Source of the DNA: Candidatus Uhrbacteria bacterium
GTDB taxonomy: Bacteria; Patescibacteriota; Patescibacteriia; UBA9934; GWF2-40-263
DNA length: 35,261 bases
Direction: 5' to 3'
Assembly (NCBI GenBank): GCA_013204385.1
Contig: JABMNY010000016.1
Coordinates: 1-35,261, forward strand
Shown: positions 1 through 8,400 of the stretch, one piece after another
Position numbering within the stretch: the stretch's first letter is position 1
Layout: each line of letters opens with the position of its first letter
Made by a program: the position numbers and the translations under genes
Notes under the pieces: model-generated
What the model was told of the DNA's origin: nothing
Seen by the model: only the letters and a program-made list of their open reading frames with translations
The model's database searches: none

Positions 1-4
1 CGTT

Positions 5-1378
5 TCATAGACTTTGATTCACTTTATTTTGAGCGTCTTTAAGTGCACGTTCTTGTTCTGCTCCCGAGAGGAATTCGTCGATGAGATCAAGGAATGCTTC
101 TTCGGCAACATGTGCATCTCCTCCCCGGTACCAGGAGTCTGCTGTGAGTGTTTGTGCTGCGAAAATGGAGAGGACCTCATCTTCAAGTTGTGAGTTAATG
201 AGTGATCGCAGAGCGGCTGGTTTTTTTGCGGCTTCGAGGTAGCTTGTTACATGATCTTCTTCTGAGGCAAACTGCACAAAATCCCATGCCCAGTCTCCTG
301 CGTCTGTAGATTTTGCAACCGTTTCAACCCAGTAATTGGCAAAGTTTACGGTCTTTCCTCCATCAATTTGAGGAAGAGCTGAGACAGAAAAGTTTAGTTT
401 GGAGTTTGCTGCTCGGATGAAGTCGTGGTGATAGGAGTAGCCAAAGAAGAAGGCTGTGTTTCCACTGACGAATGCATCGAACGAGTCAGACATGTCCTCG
501 TTCCAGGTGTAGACGGCTTTGAGTGGGTTGGCAAAATCTGTGTAGAAGCGCAGAGCCTCGCCCCCAAGGAAACCTGAATCTGTTTCTTGGGCAAACGTGA
601 CGCGTCCACGACTGTCAGTCATCTGGGTTCCGTTTTGCATCATGAGAATAGAGACGAGATCAAACGCGCGTTCAATGTTTCGACTCGTTCCCATTGCAGC
701 TCCAGCTTGCACAATGGAATTACTGGTATTGATTTGTGTGAGGAGTGAGACCTGATCTTGAAATTCAGTCCAGGTGGAAGGAGGTTCAGGGATGCTTGCT
801 GCGTTCAAGAGATCTTTGTTGTAAAAGAGGGCGAGCGAGTCCATTCCCATCGGAAGACCAAAGATGCGATTTTCTGATTCTGCTTTTGCGTTAGCTTTAT
901 AGGAACGAAGAACGTCCTTCACAACCACATCGACGAAATTGCTTTTGAGTGCGCGTTCAGACAGCGTTGGTTCTTCTTGGACCGTGTAGATTGTTTCTTT
1001 TTTGATGGTTCCGCGTGTTTCTGAATACGGAATGGTCAATGAGTCCGGCATTGGTTGGATGAGACTTTCATATTTTCCTATCCAGGTGTTGTGAATAGAA
1101 TAGATGTCGGGTCCTTCTCCTTCTGCAAACGCACGAATAAGTTCGTCTTCATATTCATCATATCGAAGCTCTCGGTAGGAGAATGAGACGTTTGGATGCA
1201 GGGACTGATAGGCGTTCATGATCTTTGTGTACGTATCATCATCATCAAAGACACGCCAGATCGTAATGGTGACAGGGGTGGTTGCAAGTTTTTCTGCGGT
1301 GGAAGAGCCACCACATCCTGCTCCCATCAAGACAATCGGGAGAAGGAGAACTGCGAGATTTCGCCAAAATATTTTCAT
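5..1378 (-). CDS. ABC-type extracellular solute-binding lipoprotein (family 1, sugar-binding type)
   Basis: The 457-residue protein begins with a lipoprotein signal: a charged start, a hydrophobic stretch (LAVLLLPIVLMGAGC) and a lipidation cysteine at about residue 22, followed by a Gly/Ser linker. From residue 36 on it reads like the family 1 solute-binding proteins (TITIWRVFDDDDTYTKIMNAY, then a GEGPDIYSIHNTWIG segment and a mid-protein GLPMGMDSLALFYNKDLL segment), which bind sugars or oligosaccharides outside the membrane for an ABC importer. No permease or ATPase gene lies beside it, so its transporter partner is not visible. Its ATG overlaps the galU stop by 4 nt (ATGA on the minus strand), so the two are probably translated together. 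Substrate unknown; the family call is fairly secure. Confidence 0.85.
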   Translation of the reverse strand: MKIFWRNLAVLLLPIVLMGAGCGGSSTAEKLATTPVTITIWRVFDDDDTYTKIMNAYQSLHPNVSFSYRELRYDEYEDELIRAFAEGEGPDIYSIHNTWIGKYESLIQPMPDSLTIPYSETRGTIKKETIYTVQEEPTLSERALKSNFVDVVVKDVLRSYKANAKAESENRIFGLPMGMDSLALFYNKDLLNAASIPEPPSTWTEFQDQVSLLTQINTSNSIVQAGAAMGTSRNIERAFDLVSILMMQNGTQMTDSRGRVTFAQETDSGFLGGEALRFYTDFANPLKAVYTWNEDMSDSFDAFVSGNTAFFFGYSYHHDFIRAANSKLNFSVSALPQIDGGKTVNFANYWVETVAKSTDAGDWAWDFVQFASEEDHVTSYLEAAKKPAALRSLINSQLEDEVLSIFAAQTLTADSWYRGGDAHVAEEAFLDLIDEFLSGAEQERALKDAQNKVNQSL

Positions 1379-2256
1379 AGCGATTTGAATGTTTGTTTCA
1401 AATAACGTTTGAGATCCTTTCCAACTTCTTCATGCTTGAGTCCGAGTTCAATTTGCGCTTTGAGATATCCAAGCTTATTTCCGCAATCATAGCGCTTTCC
1501 CTTGAACACACAGCCATAAAGGACACGTTTCATCCTGATGTACTCTGCGAATGCGTCCGCAAGTCTGATTTCACCTCCTGCACCAGGTTTGATCGTTGGA
1601 AGAATTGCGAGAAGTTCAGGAGTCAGAATCTCACGACCAATGTGTACGAGGTTTGATGGAGCTTTTTCAACAGGAGGCTTTTCAATAAACTTATTGATCT
1701 CCCAAAGACCTTCTGAAACTTCTGATCCATCGATTACGCCGTAGTTCGAAACCTCTTTCTTTGGAACTTCCATGAGCGCCGTGACAGGATCTCCATATTT
1801 CTCATAGACATCCATAAGTTGTCGTAGAGCCGGCTTTCCTCGACCATTATCGATAATGTCGTCTCCAAACAAGACGGCGACTGGCTCGTGCGCATCGATG
1901 AAGGGGAGGGCAGAGAGAACGGCGTGTCCGTCTCCAAGCGGTTTGGTTTGGCGCACGAAGGCGAATCGTGCCAGTTTTCCGATGGCTTTGATCTTTTCAA
2001 GTTCTTGAAGCTTATTCTTTTGTTCAAGTCGATATTCAAGTTCGAAGTTTCGATCAAAGTGGTCTTCAATAGCACGTTTTCCAATAGCAGTGACGAAAAT
2101 AATTTCTTCAATACCACTTGCAACGGCTTCTTCGACAATGTATTGAATCACTGGTTTGTCGACGACCGCGAGCATTTCTTTTGGTTGAGCTTTAGAGGCT
2201 GGGAGAAATCGTGTTCCCATTCCAGCAACAGGGATAATCGCTTTGCGAATCTTCAT
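1375..2256 (-). CDS. galU: UTP--glucose-1-phosphate uridylyltransferase
   Basis: This enzyme makes UDP-glucose from UTP and glucose-1-phosphate, feeding surface-polysaccharide and glycolipid synthesis in the cytoplasm. The 293-residue length is typical of bacterial GalU. Visible signatures are the N-terminal nucleotide loop IIPVAGMGTRFLPASKAQPK (residues 8-27), QTKPLGDGHAVL (about 103-114), the metal/sugar-nucleotide GDDI motif (about 131-134), NYGVI (about 171-175) and FIEKP. It is the first gene of a two-gene operon with the downstream solute-binding lipoprotein (ATGA overlap). No Shine-Dalgarno is visible; a TCTAAT -10 box ends 9 nt before the ATG, suggesting a leaderless message. The call is secure. 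Confidence 0.95.
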   Translation of the reverse strand: MKIRKAIIPVAGMGTRFLPASKAQPKEMLAVVDKPVIQYIVEEAVASGIEEIIFVTAIGKRAIEDHFDRNFELEYRLEQKNKLQELEKIKAIGKLARFAFVRQTKPLGDGHAVLSALPFIDAHEPVAVLFGDDIIDNGRGKPALRQLMDVYEKYGDPVTALMEVPKKEVSNYGVIDGSEVSEGLWEINKFIEKPPVEKAPSNLVHIGREILTPELLAILPTIKPGAGGEIRLADAFAEYIRMKRVLYGCVFKGKRYDCGNKLGYLKAQIELGLKHEEVGKDLKRYLKQTFKSL

Positions 2257-2265
2257 AGTTTTTTC

Positions 2266-2271
2266 ATTAGA
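2266..2271 (-). promoter_or_regulatory. -10 box of the galU operon (leaderless type)
   Basis: TCTAAT on the minus strand, separated from the galU ATG by exactly 9 nt and with no ribosome site between. The same spacing recurs before several other genes in the window. No convincing -35 box is seen. Confidence 0.5.
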
Positions 2272-2477
2272 CCTGTTACCTTATAAATTTCTGACTATTT
2301 TGAGTGACAGTTGTGCCGAAACAATTGAAGGAAGAGGAAGAATATTTAGATATTTTGACGAATCCTGAAATCGTTGTAGGCCAAATGGCGCCAAAATAGA
2401 TCGAAAGATTATAAGGCAACAAGTCTATTACTCAGGATATAGATATGTCCCTATTGTAGCGCAAAAATGCTGAATTC
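2272..2477. other. Intergenic region upstream of galU, no convincing gene
   Basis: This gap between galU and the S51/MgtE operon holds only a 28-codon plus-strand open frame starting GTG at 2313 (MPKQLKEEEEYLDIL...). It has no clear start signals and may be a remnant or chance. Nothing else is recognised. Confidence 0.3.
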
Positions 2478-2501
2478 AAAAACGCTCCTGTGCGGAACGT
2501 T
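2478..2501 (-). terminator. Rho-independent terminator of the S51/MgtE operon
   Basis: On the minus strand AACGTTCC, loop GCACA and GGAGCGTT form an 8-bp stem (one G-U pair) followed by TTTTTG. It lies immediately after the stop of the 27-codon ORF at 2500. Confidence 0.6.
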
Positions 2502-2583
2502 AGTCACGGGAAGCAAAGAAGGAAATGATAAGGATCATCAGAAGGACGCATCCTCCAATGATCCATATACGCCAGTCTGTCAT
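2500..2583 (-). CDS. Possible 27-residue single-span membrane peptide
   Basis: An ATG sits 4 nt after the stop of the MgtE-like gene and opens a 27-codon frame: MTDWRIW, about 17 hydrophobic residues (IIGGCVLLMILIISFF), then ASRD. That is a minimal single-span membrane peptide. It lies inside the operon, before the terminator, and is too short for the ORF track. No Shine-Dalgarno is seen; translation would rely on coupling to the gene upstream. It could be a regulatory peptide for the transporter or chance; function unknown. Confidence 0.4.
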   Translation of the reverse strand: MTDWRIWIIGGCVLLMILIISFFASRD

Positions 2584-2587
2584 AGGG

Positions 2588-3148
2588 TTAGAGAAGTAAT
2601 GCGCTTGTGACGAGTCCGTAGATAATAATACTGCACATATCTTGAAGGACGGTCGCAATGGGGGCGGCTCCAACGGCCGGATCTTCATGGAGATCATTGA
2701 GAACTTCTGTGACAATAATCGCAATGAGTGGAGCCACTGTCACAGACATGAGGACGGAGAGTCCGACCGCAAGCGCAAGGAGGAGGTTGTGGAGCCAGAG
2801 AGTAATAGCAAGAGTTGAGATGATTCCAAACAACAGGCCGAGAATCATTCCTAAAAGCGGTTCTTTAAGTAGGTAGTTTCGAAATTTTGTATTTGAACTC
2901 TTCAAATCTCTGGAATAAATCGCATGTGTTTGATTCCCAACAGCCGCCGCAATATACACAACAAACGGAATAAAAAACGCGACATGCACATTTGTCGCAA
3001 GGACTTCCTCAAACCGTGAGGCTAAAATCGAAATACCAAATCCTAAAAAGAGCCCTAAAATAAGTGGTGGAATCCGCAATCGAAGTAAAAGCCCAATCGA
3101 CCCCGTATCATCATCTGCGTAGACGATTTTATTTTTGTCCGTGTTCAT
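2588..3148 (-). CDS. MgtE-like divalent-cation channel core (integral domain only)
   Basis: The 186-residue protein matches the C-terminal membrane domain of MgtE/SLC41 magnesium channels: an RIPPLILGLFLGFGISILAS entry helix, a FFIPFVVYIAAAVGNQTHAI segment matching the family's pore helix region, LLKEPLLGMILGLLFG, and the closing DPAVGAAPIATVLQD motif ahead of the last helix. About five membrane segments are visible. Canonical MgtE has an N-terminal helical domain and two CBS domains that gate the pore by Mg2+; both are absent here. Such half-size integral-domain proteins exist and often act as dimers or pairs. It follows the S51 peptidase by 6 nt, so the two are co-transcribed. Ion specificity is inferred. 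Confidence 0.8.
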   Translation of the reverse strand: MNTDKNKIVYADDDTGSIGLLLRLRIPPLILGLFLGFGISILASRFEEVLATNVHVAFFIPFVVYIAAAVGNQTHAIYSRDLKSSNTKFRNYLLKEPLLGMILGLLFGIISTLAITLWLHNLLLALAVGLSVLMSVTVAPLIAIIVTEVLNDLHEDPAVGAAPIATVLQDMCSIIIYGLVTSALLL

Positions 3149-3154
3149 AGAAGA

Positions 3155-3751
3155 TTATTTTTCGATTCGATATTCCGTATCTTTCAGTTTCACAAATGTA
3201 AATCGATGTGAAAATTCTTTTTCGACTTCATCGTTTTGAACTGCATAATCAGGATAATGTGGAAGAACAATATAGTCCACGATATTTAATCCATGAGAGT
3301 TATGCAAATAAAAGTCATTTGGTAATTCCGGGATGTCCTCTGAAAGAAATGGTTCAACACTTGGACCTGCGAGGAGTGATCCCGCGCTCGAACCAATATA
3401 GATGCGATTCTGATTGAGCAAATCTGGGATCATCGAAATAAATCCGCTCGTGTGAGCATACTCGAACAGATAGGTTGTGTTCCCACCTGCAACAAAAATA
3501 ATATCAGCTGATTCGAGTTCCTGTTTCAATGTTGATGGGTCTTGTTTCTTTAAATCGACATCAAAGAGGGAATAGCCAAGATCCACTAACGCCTTCCGAT
3601 CCGCTTCTATCCATGGAGTGTCTTTATAAACGTCACCAGCCGTAGGGATAAACGCAACCCGCTGTGATTTTTTTGGAAGAGCCCCGACATCAGAAAGCTC
3701 TCGAGCAACGGCGCTAAACGATGAGGTCAAAATGAGGCGAGGGCGGTTCAT
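3155..3751 (-). CDS. Peptidase S51 (dipeptidase E / cyanophycinase-like) family protein
   Basis: The 198-residue cytoplasmic protein has the S51 fold signatures: a FIPTAGD segment (about 35-40), the VAGGNTTYL motif (about 87-94), and the nucleophile elbow IGSSAGSLLAGPS with Ser122 as likely catalytic serine, followed by LPHYPDY with His164 as candidate catalytic histidine. Peptidase E enzymes of this size hydrolyse Asp-X dipeptides; without the defining specificity residues the substrate stays open. It heads an operon with the MgtE-like channel. The start is supported by a GTGCTAAACT promoter box ending 9 nt before the ATG and the lack of any Shine-Dalgarno, suggesting a leaderless message. 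Confidence 0.85.
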   Translation of the reverse strand: MNRPRLILTSSFSAVARELSDVGALPKKSQRVAFIPTAGDVYKDTPWIEADRKALVDLGYSLFDVDLKKQDPSTLKQELESADIIFVAGGNTTYLFEYAHTSGFISMIPDLLNQNRIYIGSSAGSLLAGPSVEPFLSEDIPELPNDFYLHNSHGLNIVDYIVLPHYPDYAVQNDEVEKEFSHRFTFVKLKDTEYRIEK

Positions 3752-3760
3752 AGTGAGACT

Positions 3761-3766
3761 AGTTTA
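3761..3766 (-). promoter_or_regulatory. Extended -10 box of the S51/MgtE operon
   Basis: TGCTAAACTAG on the minus strand, with TAAACT ending 9 nt before the ATG. The identical TAAACT box serves tRNA-Gly, which supports reading it as a -10 element. Confidence 0.6.
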
Positions 3767-3773
3767 GCACGGA

Positions 3774-3800
3774 ACAAAAACACCAGACGAGATGTCTGGT
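3774..3800 (-). terminator. Short terminator hairpin upstream of the S51 gene
   Basis: ACCAGAC, loop of 5, GTCTGGT make a perfect 7-bp stem followed on the minus strand by GTTTTTGTTC. It would stop minus-strand transcription entering from the REP-like region. It also falls inside the track ORF 3764..4054, which argues against that ORF. Confidence 0.6.
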
Positions 3801-3814
3801 ATTTTCAAGTATCG

Positions 3815-3916
3815 GGGGTCAGGTCGGGTTATGGGCTTTTCAACGAAGGGGGTGTTGCAGATAAAGACAATATACTCAATAAACCCATCAAAACCGGATA
3901 CCTGAGACTTGACCCC
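3815..3916. repeat. REP/MITE-like element with GGGGTCAAGTC-type inverted ends
   Basis: GGGGTCAGGTC at 3815-3825 and GACTTGACCCC at 3906-3916 form an 11-bp inverted repeat with one mismatch around about 80 bp. GGGGTCAAGTCT-type ends are familiar from the small palindromic elements mobilised by REP-associated (Y1/IS200-like) tyrosine transposases. No transposase is in the window, so this would be a non-autonomous or decayed copy. The 96-codon minus-strand track ORF over it is probably not a gene. Confidence 0.45.
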
Positions 3917-4096
3917 ATTTCGGCTTCTGATTTCGATTTCCAATTTTGGCGGTGTCTGTGGGTTTAGTACCAGATTTATCGCAAGCATTAAAGGGATTTT
4001 CGAGCGTTCACCAAAGGACGGTTTTGAGGCATGTGGGTCATTTCCCATACCCAAACATTTATAGTAAAATTATTTAACATAATCAAACAAATTTTT

Positions 4097-4396
4097 ATGA
4101 AAGATCAAGAAAGCGGGCCGCATATTTCGGAAGAAGAGGCTAGAAGCAAATTACATGCATTTGTGCATAATCCAGACAGTCTTGGACTATCAACCGAGGA
4201 ACGCGACAAGGTTATTGGAATCGCTTTTAACGGTGTAAGAAATCCGGATTGGGAGTCGGCACTTGATGTTATGTCAGACGACGAAGCTAAAACATTTGGG
4301 GCTGACCCAAACATGCGGGAAAACGCACGCCAGCAGCGAGGAAGGGCCTTAGAAGAAGCCAGAAAATTTTTGGATGAAATGGGGTACAATCGCTAA
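4097..4396 (+). CDS. Small acidic hypothetical protein
   Basis: I do not recognise this 99-residue soluble protein. I chose the ATG at 4097 (MKDQESGPHISEEEARSKL) over the track start at 4031, because the extra N-terminus (MWVISHTQTFIVKLFNIIKQIF) is translated from AT-rich sequence that looks like the promoter (TTATAGTAAAAT, TAACATAAT). It is helical and charged (EEARSKLHAFVHNPDSLGL, LSTEERDKVIGIAFNGVRNPDWESAL, DDEAKTFGADPNMRENARQQRG), with no membrane segment, signal or catalytic motif. It stands alone, ended by the strong hairpin at 4419-4479. Confidence 0.65.
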   Translation: MKDQESGPHISEEEARSKLHAFVHNPDSLGLSTEERDKVIGIAFNGVRNPDWESALDVMSDDEAKTFGADPNMRENARQQRGRALEEARKFLDEMGYNR

Positions 4397-4418
4397 GCTC
4401 AAGGTAAAAATCTATAAC

Positions 4419-4479
4419 AAAACAACCCTTCGGTATGAAGTATGCGCTTGCGCCTCACTTCATACCGAAGGGTTGTTTT
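4419..4479. terminator. Very strong bidirectional terminator (perfect 23-bp stem)
   Basis: The arms 4419-4441 and 4457-4479 are perfect 23-bp inverted repeats around a 15-nt loop. In both directions the stem ends in GGGTTGTTTTGT, so it can end the plus-strand gene at 4396 and the minus-strand tRNA-Ser transcript. Confidence 0.75.
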
Positions 4480-4583
4480 GTATTCGACAAAGCCTTATGG
4501 GTCGCCCTACTGCCATGGGCAGGAAGGACGCACGATAAGACTTTCTCGTGGCGGTGTCTATTGTACAAAATTCGAACTTATTT

Positions 4584-4671
4584 TGGCGGAGAGGAGAGGA
4601 TTCGAACCTCCGATACCTGACGGCATACACGATTTCGAGTCGTGCGCATTCGACCACTCTGCCACCTCTCC
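4584..4671 (-). tRNA. tRNA-Ser (anticodon CGA)
   Basis: The minus strand folds as a class II tRNA: acceptor GGAGAGG/CCTCTCC with discriminator G and encoded CCA, anticodon stem CACGA/TCGTG with loop CTCGAAA (anticodon CGA, reads UCG), a long variable arm and T-loop GGTTCGAATCC. The length is 88 nt including CCA. Confidence 0.95.
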
Positions 4672-4707
4672 TTAAAGTCGATAGGTCTACAACTATACGA
4701 TCAGATG

Positions 4708-4736
4708 AGAGTAGCATGAGAGGTATTGCATCTCAA
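4708..4736 (-). promoter_or_regulatory. tRNA-Ser promoter
   Basis: TTGAGA, 17-nt spacer, TGC-extended TACTCT. The TGCTACTCT box is identical to the one upstream of tRNA-Leu(TAA), and lies about 36 nt before the mature 5' end. Confidence 0.65.
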
Positions 4737-4772
4737 TAGGGATGAAATCTTTTTTCTCTCGCGAACATCCTG

Positions 4773-4778
4773 TAAACT
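4773..4778 (+). promoter_or_regulatory. -10 box for the 4787 gene (leaderless type)
   Basis: TGTAAACTAG with TAAACT ending 8 nt before the ATG at 4787 and no Shine-Dalgarno. Confidence 0.5.
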
Positions 4779-4786
4779 AGGTACAT

Positions 4787-5305
4787 ATGAATGAGCATGC
4801 ACCCGCCCCATTTATTCGTCCTAGAATGGAAACTCCTGAAAAGCGCGTGGAGCGTGAAACCCCTCTTGAATCTCTTGAGGCAGATACCTTGAAAGTCGAA
4901 AGTTTCGATGTGTTTTATGACAAGGTTGTGCGTGGCGAGATTACTTCGCGAGCCGTGTTGGAAGCGTATGCTGCAGGGAGGTTCGGCGAGCAAGACTATC
5001 TTCTTGATGAAAAAGGTAATGATGTTATAAAGCCAGATGGGGGATATATAAGAGAACCGCTTAAAGAAAATCAAAGATTTCGATTGCCAAAGAATCAAGT
5101 TGAATTATTAAGTGTCTATAGTGATAATCGAGCGGAAGTTGAAAAGCGTAAACAGACAGCTCTATCTGAAATAACTGGACTTCGAAACATTTCAGATTTA
5201 CTTCTGAAAGCTTCATTCATGAGTGAGGCAGAATTACGTGCAAGACTGGTTGGGAGTATGACCGGGAAGGGTATCTTCTTGATGAAAAAGGTAATGATGT
5301 TATAA
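4787..5305 (+). CDS. N-terminal fragment of the giant modular FAD protein (frameshifted)
   Basis: This 172-codon frame carries the true start of the large FAD protein. It contains one complete module ending DYLLDEKGNDVIKPDGGYIREPL (about residues 70-96) and the beginning of a second (MSEAELRARLVGS). It then goes out of frame: in the shifted frame the sequence continues YDREGYLLDEKGNDVIKPD and runs uninterrupted into the 5434 frame. Comparison with the third module (RARLVGGYDQQGYLLDEKG) shows one base missing near 5254-5257. The residues after about 157 (MTGKGIFLMKKVMML) are therefore out-of-frame translation. It is either a mutation, a sequence error or one state of a switch. Confidence 0.75.
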   Translation: MNEHAPAPFIRPRMETPEKRVERETPLESLEADTLKVESFDVFYDKVVRGEITSRAVLEAYAAGRFGEQDYLLDEKGNDVIKPDGGYIREPLKENQRFRLPKNQVELLSVYSDNRAEVEKRKQTALSEITGLRNISDLLLKASFMSEAELRARLVGSMTGKGIFLMKKVMML

Positions 5306-5350
5306 AGCCAGATGGGGGATATATAAGAGAACCGCTTAAAGAAAATCAAA
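4997..5350 (+). repeat. 79-bp perfect direct repeat (4997-5075 and 5272-5350) with a third diverged copy at 5545
   Basis: Two identical 79-bp copies lie 275 bp apart, encoding YLLDEKGNDVIKPDGGYIREPLKENQ. A third, diverged copy starts at 5545, 273 bp further on. The unit is a module of about 91-92 codons. Because 275 is not a multiple of 3, deletion between the first two copies would remove the frameshift and join the start to the long downstream frame. Confidence 0.9.
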
Positions 5351-5433
5351 AAGGGAACACTGATCCTGAGATAGCTGAGGTACTGAATCAATCAAATTCC
5401 GTAAATGGAGAAAAAAGAGAGGTTCAAAATGAA

Positions 5434-8400
5434 TTGTCTGTAGATAAACCATTGGTGGACAATTTTTTTAAGTTAATCCAAAAAAATACAGAGCCTGCAA
5501 TGGTTCTTCGCGCAAGACTCGTCGGGGGATACGACCAGCAAGGGTATCTTCTCGATGAAAAAGGTAAGGATATTGTAAAGCCAAATGGGGACTATGTAAT
5601 AGAAGATAATCCTTCATTTCGGGCTTTTATAAAAGATCAGGAGACTCGAGGGCTTTTGGGTGAATTGAATGAGTTGTTTGCAAATGAGGCTATTCCAGAT
5701 GACGTGAAAGCATCCATGCGGATGTATTTGAAGTCTCAAGATCAGACGCTCTTAGACAGAATTGAGCAAGCGGCTTTAGCAGATGGAAAAGATGCTGGGT
5801 TTGTGGCGGAGTTTGTTTCCACTCTTTCACAACTTGAACAAAAAAAACGGCTAGTCACATTTTCTGAAGGGTTCTTTAAGATTCATGATCAATCAAATAG
5901 TTTTGATGATGCCCTTGTGTATTTGCGTGTATACGAAACTCAAACAGAAGATGACCGAGCACGGGTTGAACAATTTGCGCGGTATGTGTTTGCCAAGCGA
6001 CGCACTGAGTTCATTGCTTCATACGCACAAGCTCTAGACCAAGAGGTTGTTGATTATACCGCTGTACTTGAGCGGTTAAAGGTTCTCTCTTCTTCTGTTT
6101 CAAAACAAGACAAATCAGCCGTGATTCCGCTTGCCCGCCAAGCGTACGCACGTGAACTTGCTGAATTTCAAAAAGACGTACAAATGCGGTTGACCAGGCG
6201 CGCAAAACCTGAGGAGGTGTATGCGTTTATTGACGCACAACCCGTCAGACCATCCATTGATCAGTATGATTATGTGGAGACGATTACAAAAATGAAGGAG
6301 TATGCTCGGCGCATTCTGGGTGAGAGCGAAAAGATGGACCGGTTAAAACGGACAAATGATATCCGTGGCTTGTTTCCGACCGCTGCCTCAAGTGTAGTCT
6401 TAGAACAATTAGAGGCTTTTCCAAAAGAAACCTCGGAAGATCAGGCGATTGCTGTACAAATGCTCGAGGAGTATAGACAATTTGCTGCGGCAAATAGGCC
6501 ACAAGACTTTGATGAAGCATTTGGTCAAGAGCTTGCACAAACACTTGAATCAAGAAGACAGGGGAAGTTTGTGAAAGCGGAACTTGGGAGAAATAAAGAG
6601 GCGTTTTCCTATACACAACGTCGATTCACAGAAGCGATTTATCCTCTTGAGCAGGTTTTGCGTGATGATCCGCGCACGCGAGACGCCATGGAGGAGGTGC
6701 TAGGAAATACAAAAACAGGAGGTTCCGGTGAGCGTGCGCGGTATGTACTGCGGTTAAAGGCTCTTTCAGAGCAACGCCCACTTACAGATACAGAACGTTC
6801 ATACCTTGAATCTGTCGAGCTTTTATCTTTGCACAATCCGTATTTGGTGGCTGTTGCTTCCTCTGCACCAGGTGTCACGAAGGAATTTTTAAACCATCAT
6901 TTTGACCGAAAAACCAAGCTTACAGTAGATTCCTTGAAAGACGGAGATTATGTTCCTGCGCTGATTATTGGTTCGGGTCCAAGTGGGATGATTGCGTTTG
7001 GAGAGCTCGTGCGACAGCGTCCTGATCTGGCAGAGCAATCAATCTTGGTTGATGAAGGGGAGACGATTGGAGGGCCGTTTGCGATTCCTCGTGGACCCGC
7101 TTGGGAACTCAATAGCGCAAATCGTCGTGGGGAGGGGGGAGCATCTCTTCCCGATCGATCATCTATCGCAGAAATTGATACCGTGCGGGCGTATGGGAAT
7201 CCCACAACGCGCTGGTATCCAGGTGAACGTGCTCAGGATAAAGATGTCCGTGCAGGAAGCATCAATGCGACTGTCGATTATTTGCTCACTCCGGATGATT
7301 TATCTACGGCGAGATATCCAACCAATGAAGAATTGCAACTAACCCTCTCATTGCAGGCTGCACTTACGGTGAACAAGATGCTTTTGGGGACTCGACTGAT
7401 GAAATGTGAGCCCGCCCCTGAGGATGGGCAACCTGGCACAAAGTTGGTCACGCTTGAAATTCGTGAGGCAAATGGAGAAACGAAAGTTCTTAAAATTCGT
7501 ACAGACTTCATTCCGACATCCTCTGGGCTCGGACAACCCTCCTATGGATTTTCTTTACCTGGGTCACGTGCAGAGCGTATCCTTGAGGCAACTGCAAATA
7601 CAAACGATTTTCCAAAACTAAGTACGACCTTAGAAGCCTTTCGTGCTCTGGCGGATCGTCGCAGAGAGAAAAAAAGCAGTATTGGAAAAACACTGGTCAT
7701 TTGGGGAAGAGGAAACTCGACAGATACATTAATTGAGTTTGTCGGGAATATTTTCAATGGAGAGAATCCTCGTGTGCGTGACGTGACCAAAATTTATGTG
7801 ATTGCAGATGGAGACTTAAGCGCACGACCACGTTATGCGCAGATAACAGATTTAAAACCACGTAACGGTCGAGGAAACCTCGTAGAATTTATTAGCGCTC
7901 GTGTGGCAGATGCTGGATTTTCGGATGCAACCCAGGAGTCCATCCAGGTTTATGACGAGCAAGGACAAGTGATTCGAACAAACGATGGAGAACCGATTGT
8001 CGCAGACGCGGGAATTGCGGCAACAGGATTTCAGCCAACAGCGGGTGAGGTGTTTGCTCCTATGCTTCAAGATGGACAGAAATTTCGATCAAAGAATGAA
8101 ACAGAACTTGGAATCGAGTCTGTTTCGCTTCCAACAAACATGGATGTTGCCGTGGCCGACAGACTCAAATCAGACCCAACGGTACTTTTTTTGGGAACTG
8201 CTTCTCGACCACAGTTCAATGTGACAAAACTTGCGCAACTCCCAACACCTGCTCGAGATGCTCTTTTGAGAAATGGAGCAGAGAATGCCGTCGCTATTGG
8301 ATTTCGAGGTCCAGACACGCAAGCAGCAATGAACATTACCTTAAACAGTTTAGACATCGTTCTTCCAAATACCGTGGAATCAAAACGAGATCAGATTGCG

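Noticed and set aside
2313-2399. 28-codon GTG frame upstream of galU (MPKQLKEEEEYLDIL...)
   Set aside because: It faintly recalls a conserved enzyme segment, but without start signals or length it is more likely chance or a relic.
3764-4054. 96-codon minus-strand ORF
   Set aside because: It reads through a terminator hairpin at its end and through the REP-like element, so it is probably translated repeat rather than a gene.
4435-4739. Overlapping ORFs around 4435-4739 on both strands
   Set aside because: They are translations of tRNA-Ser, its promoter and the hairpin; residues such as RGEDSNLRYL are typical of translated tRNA.
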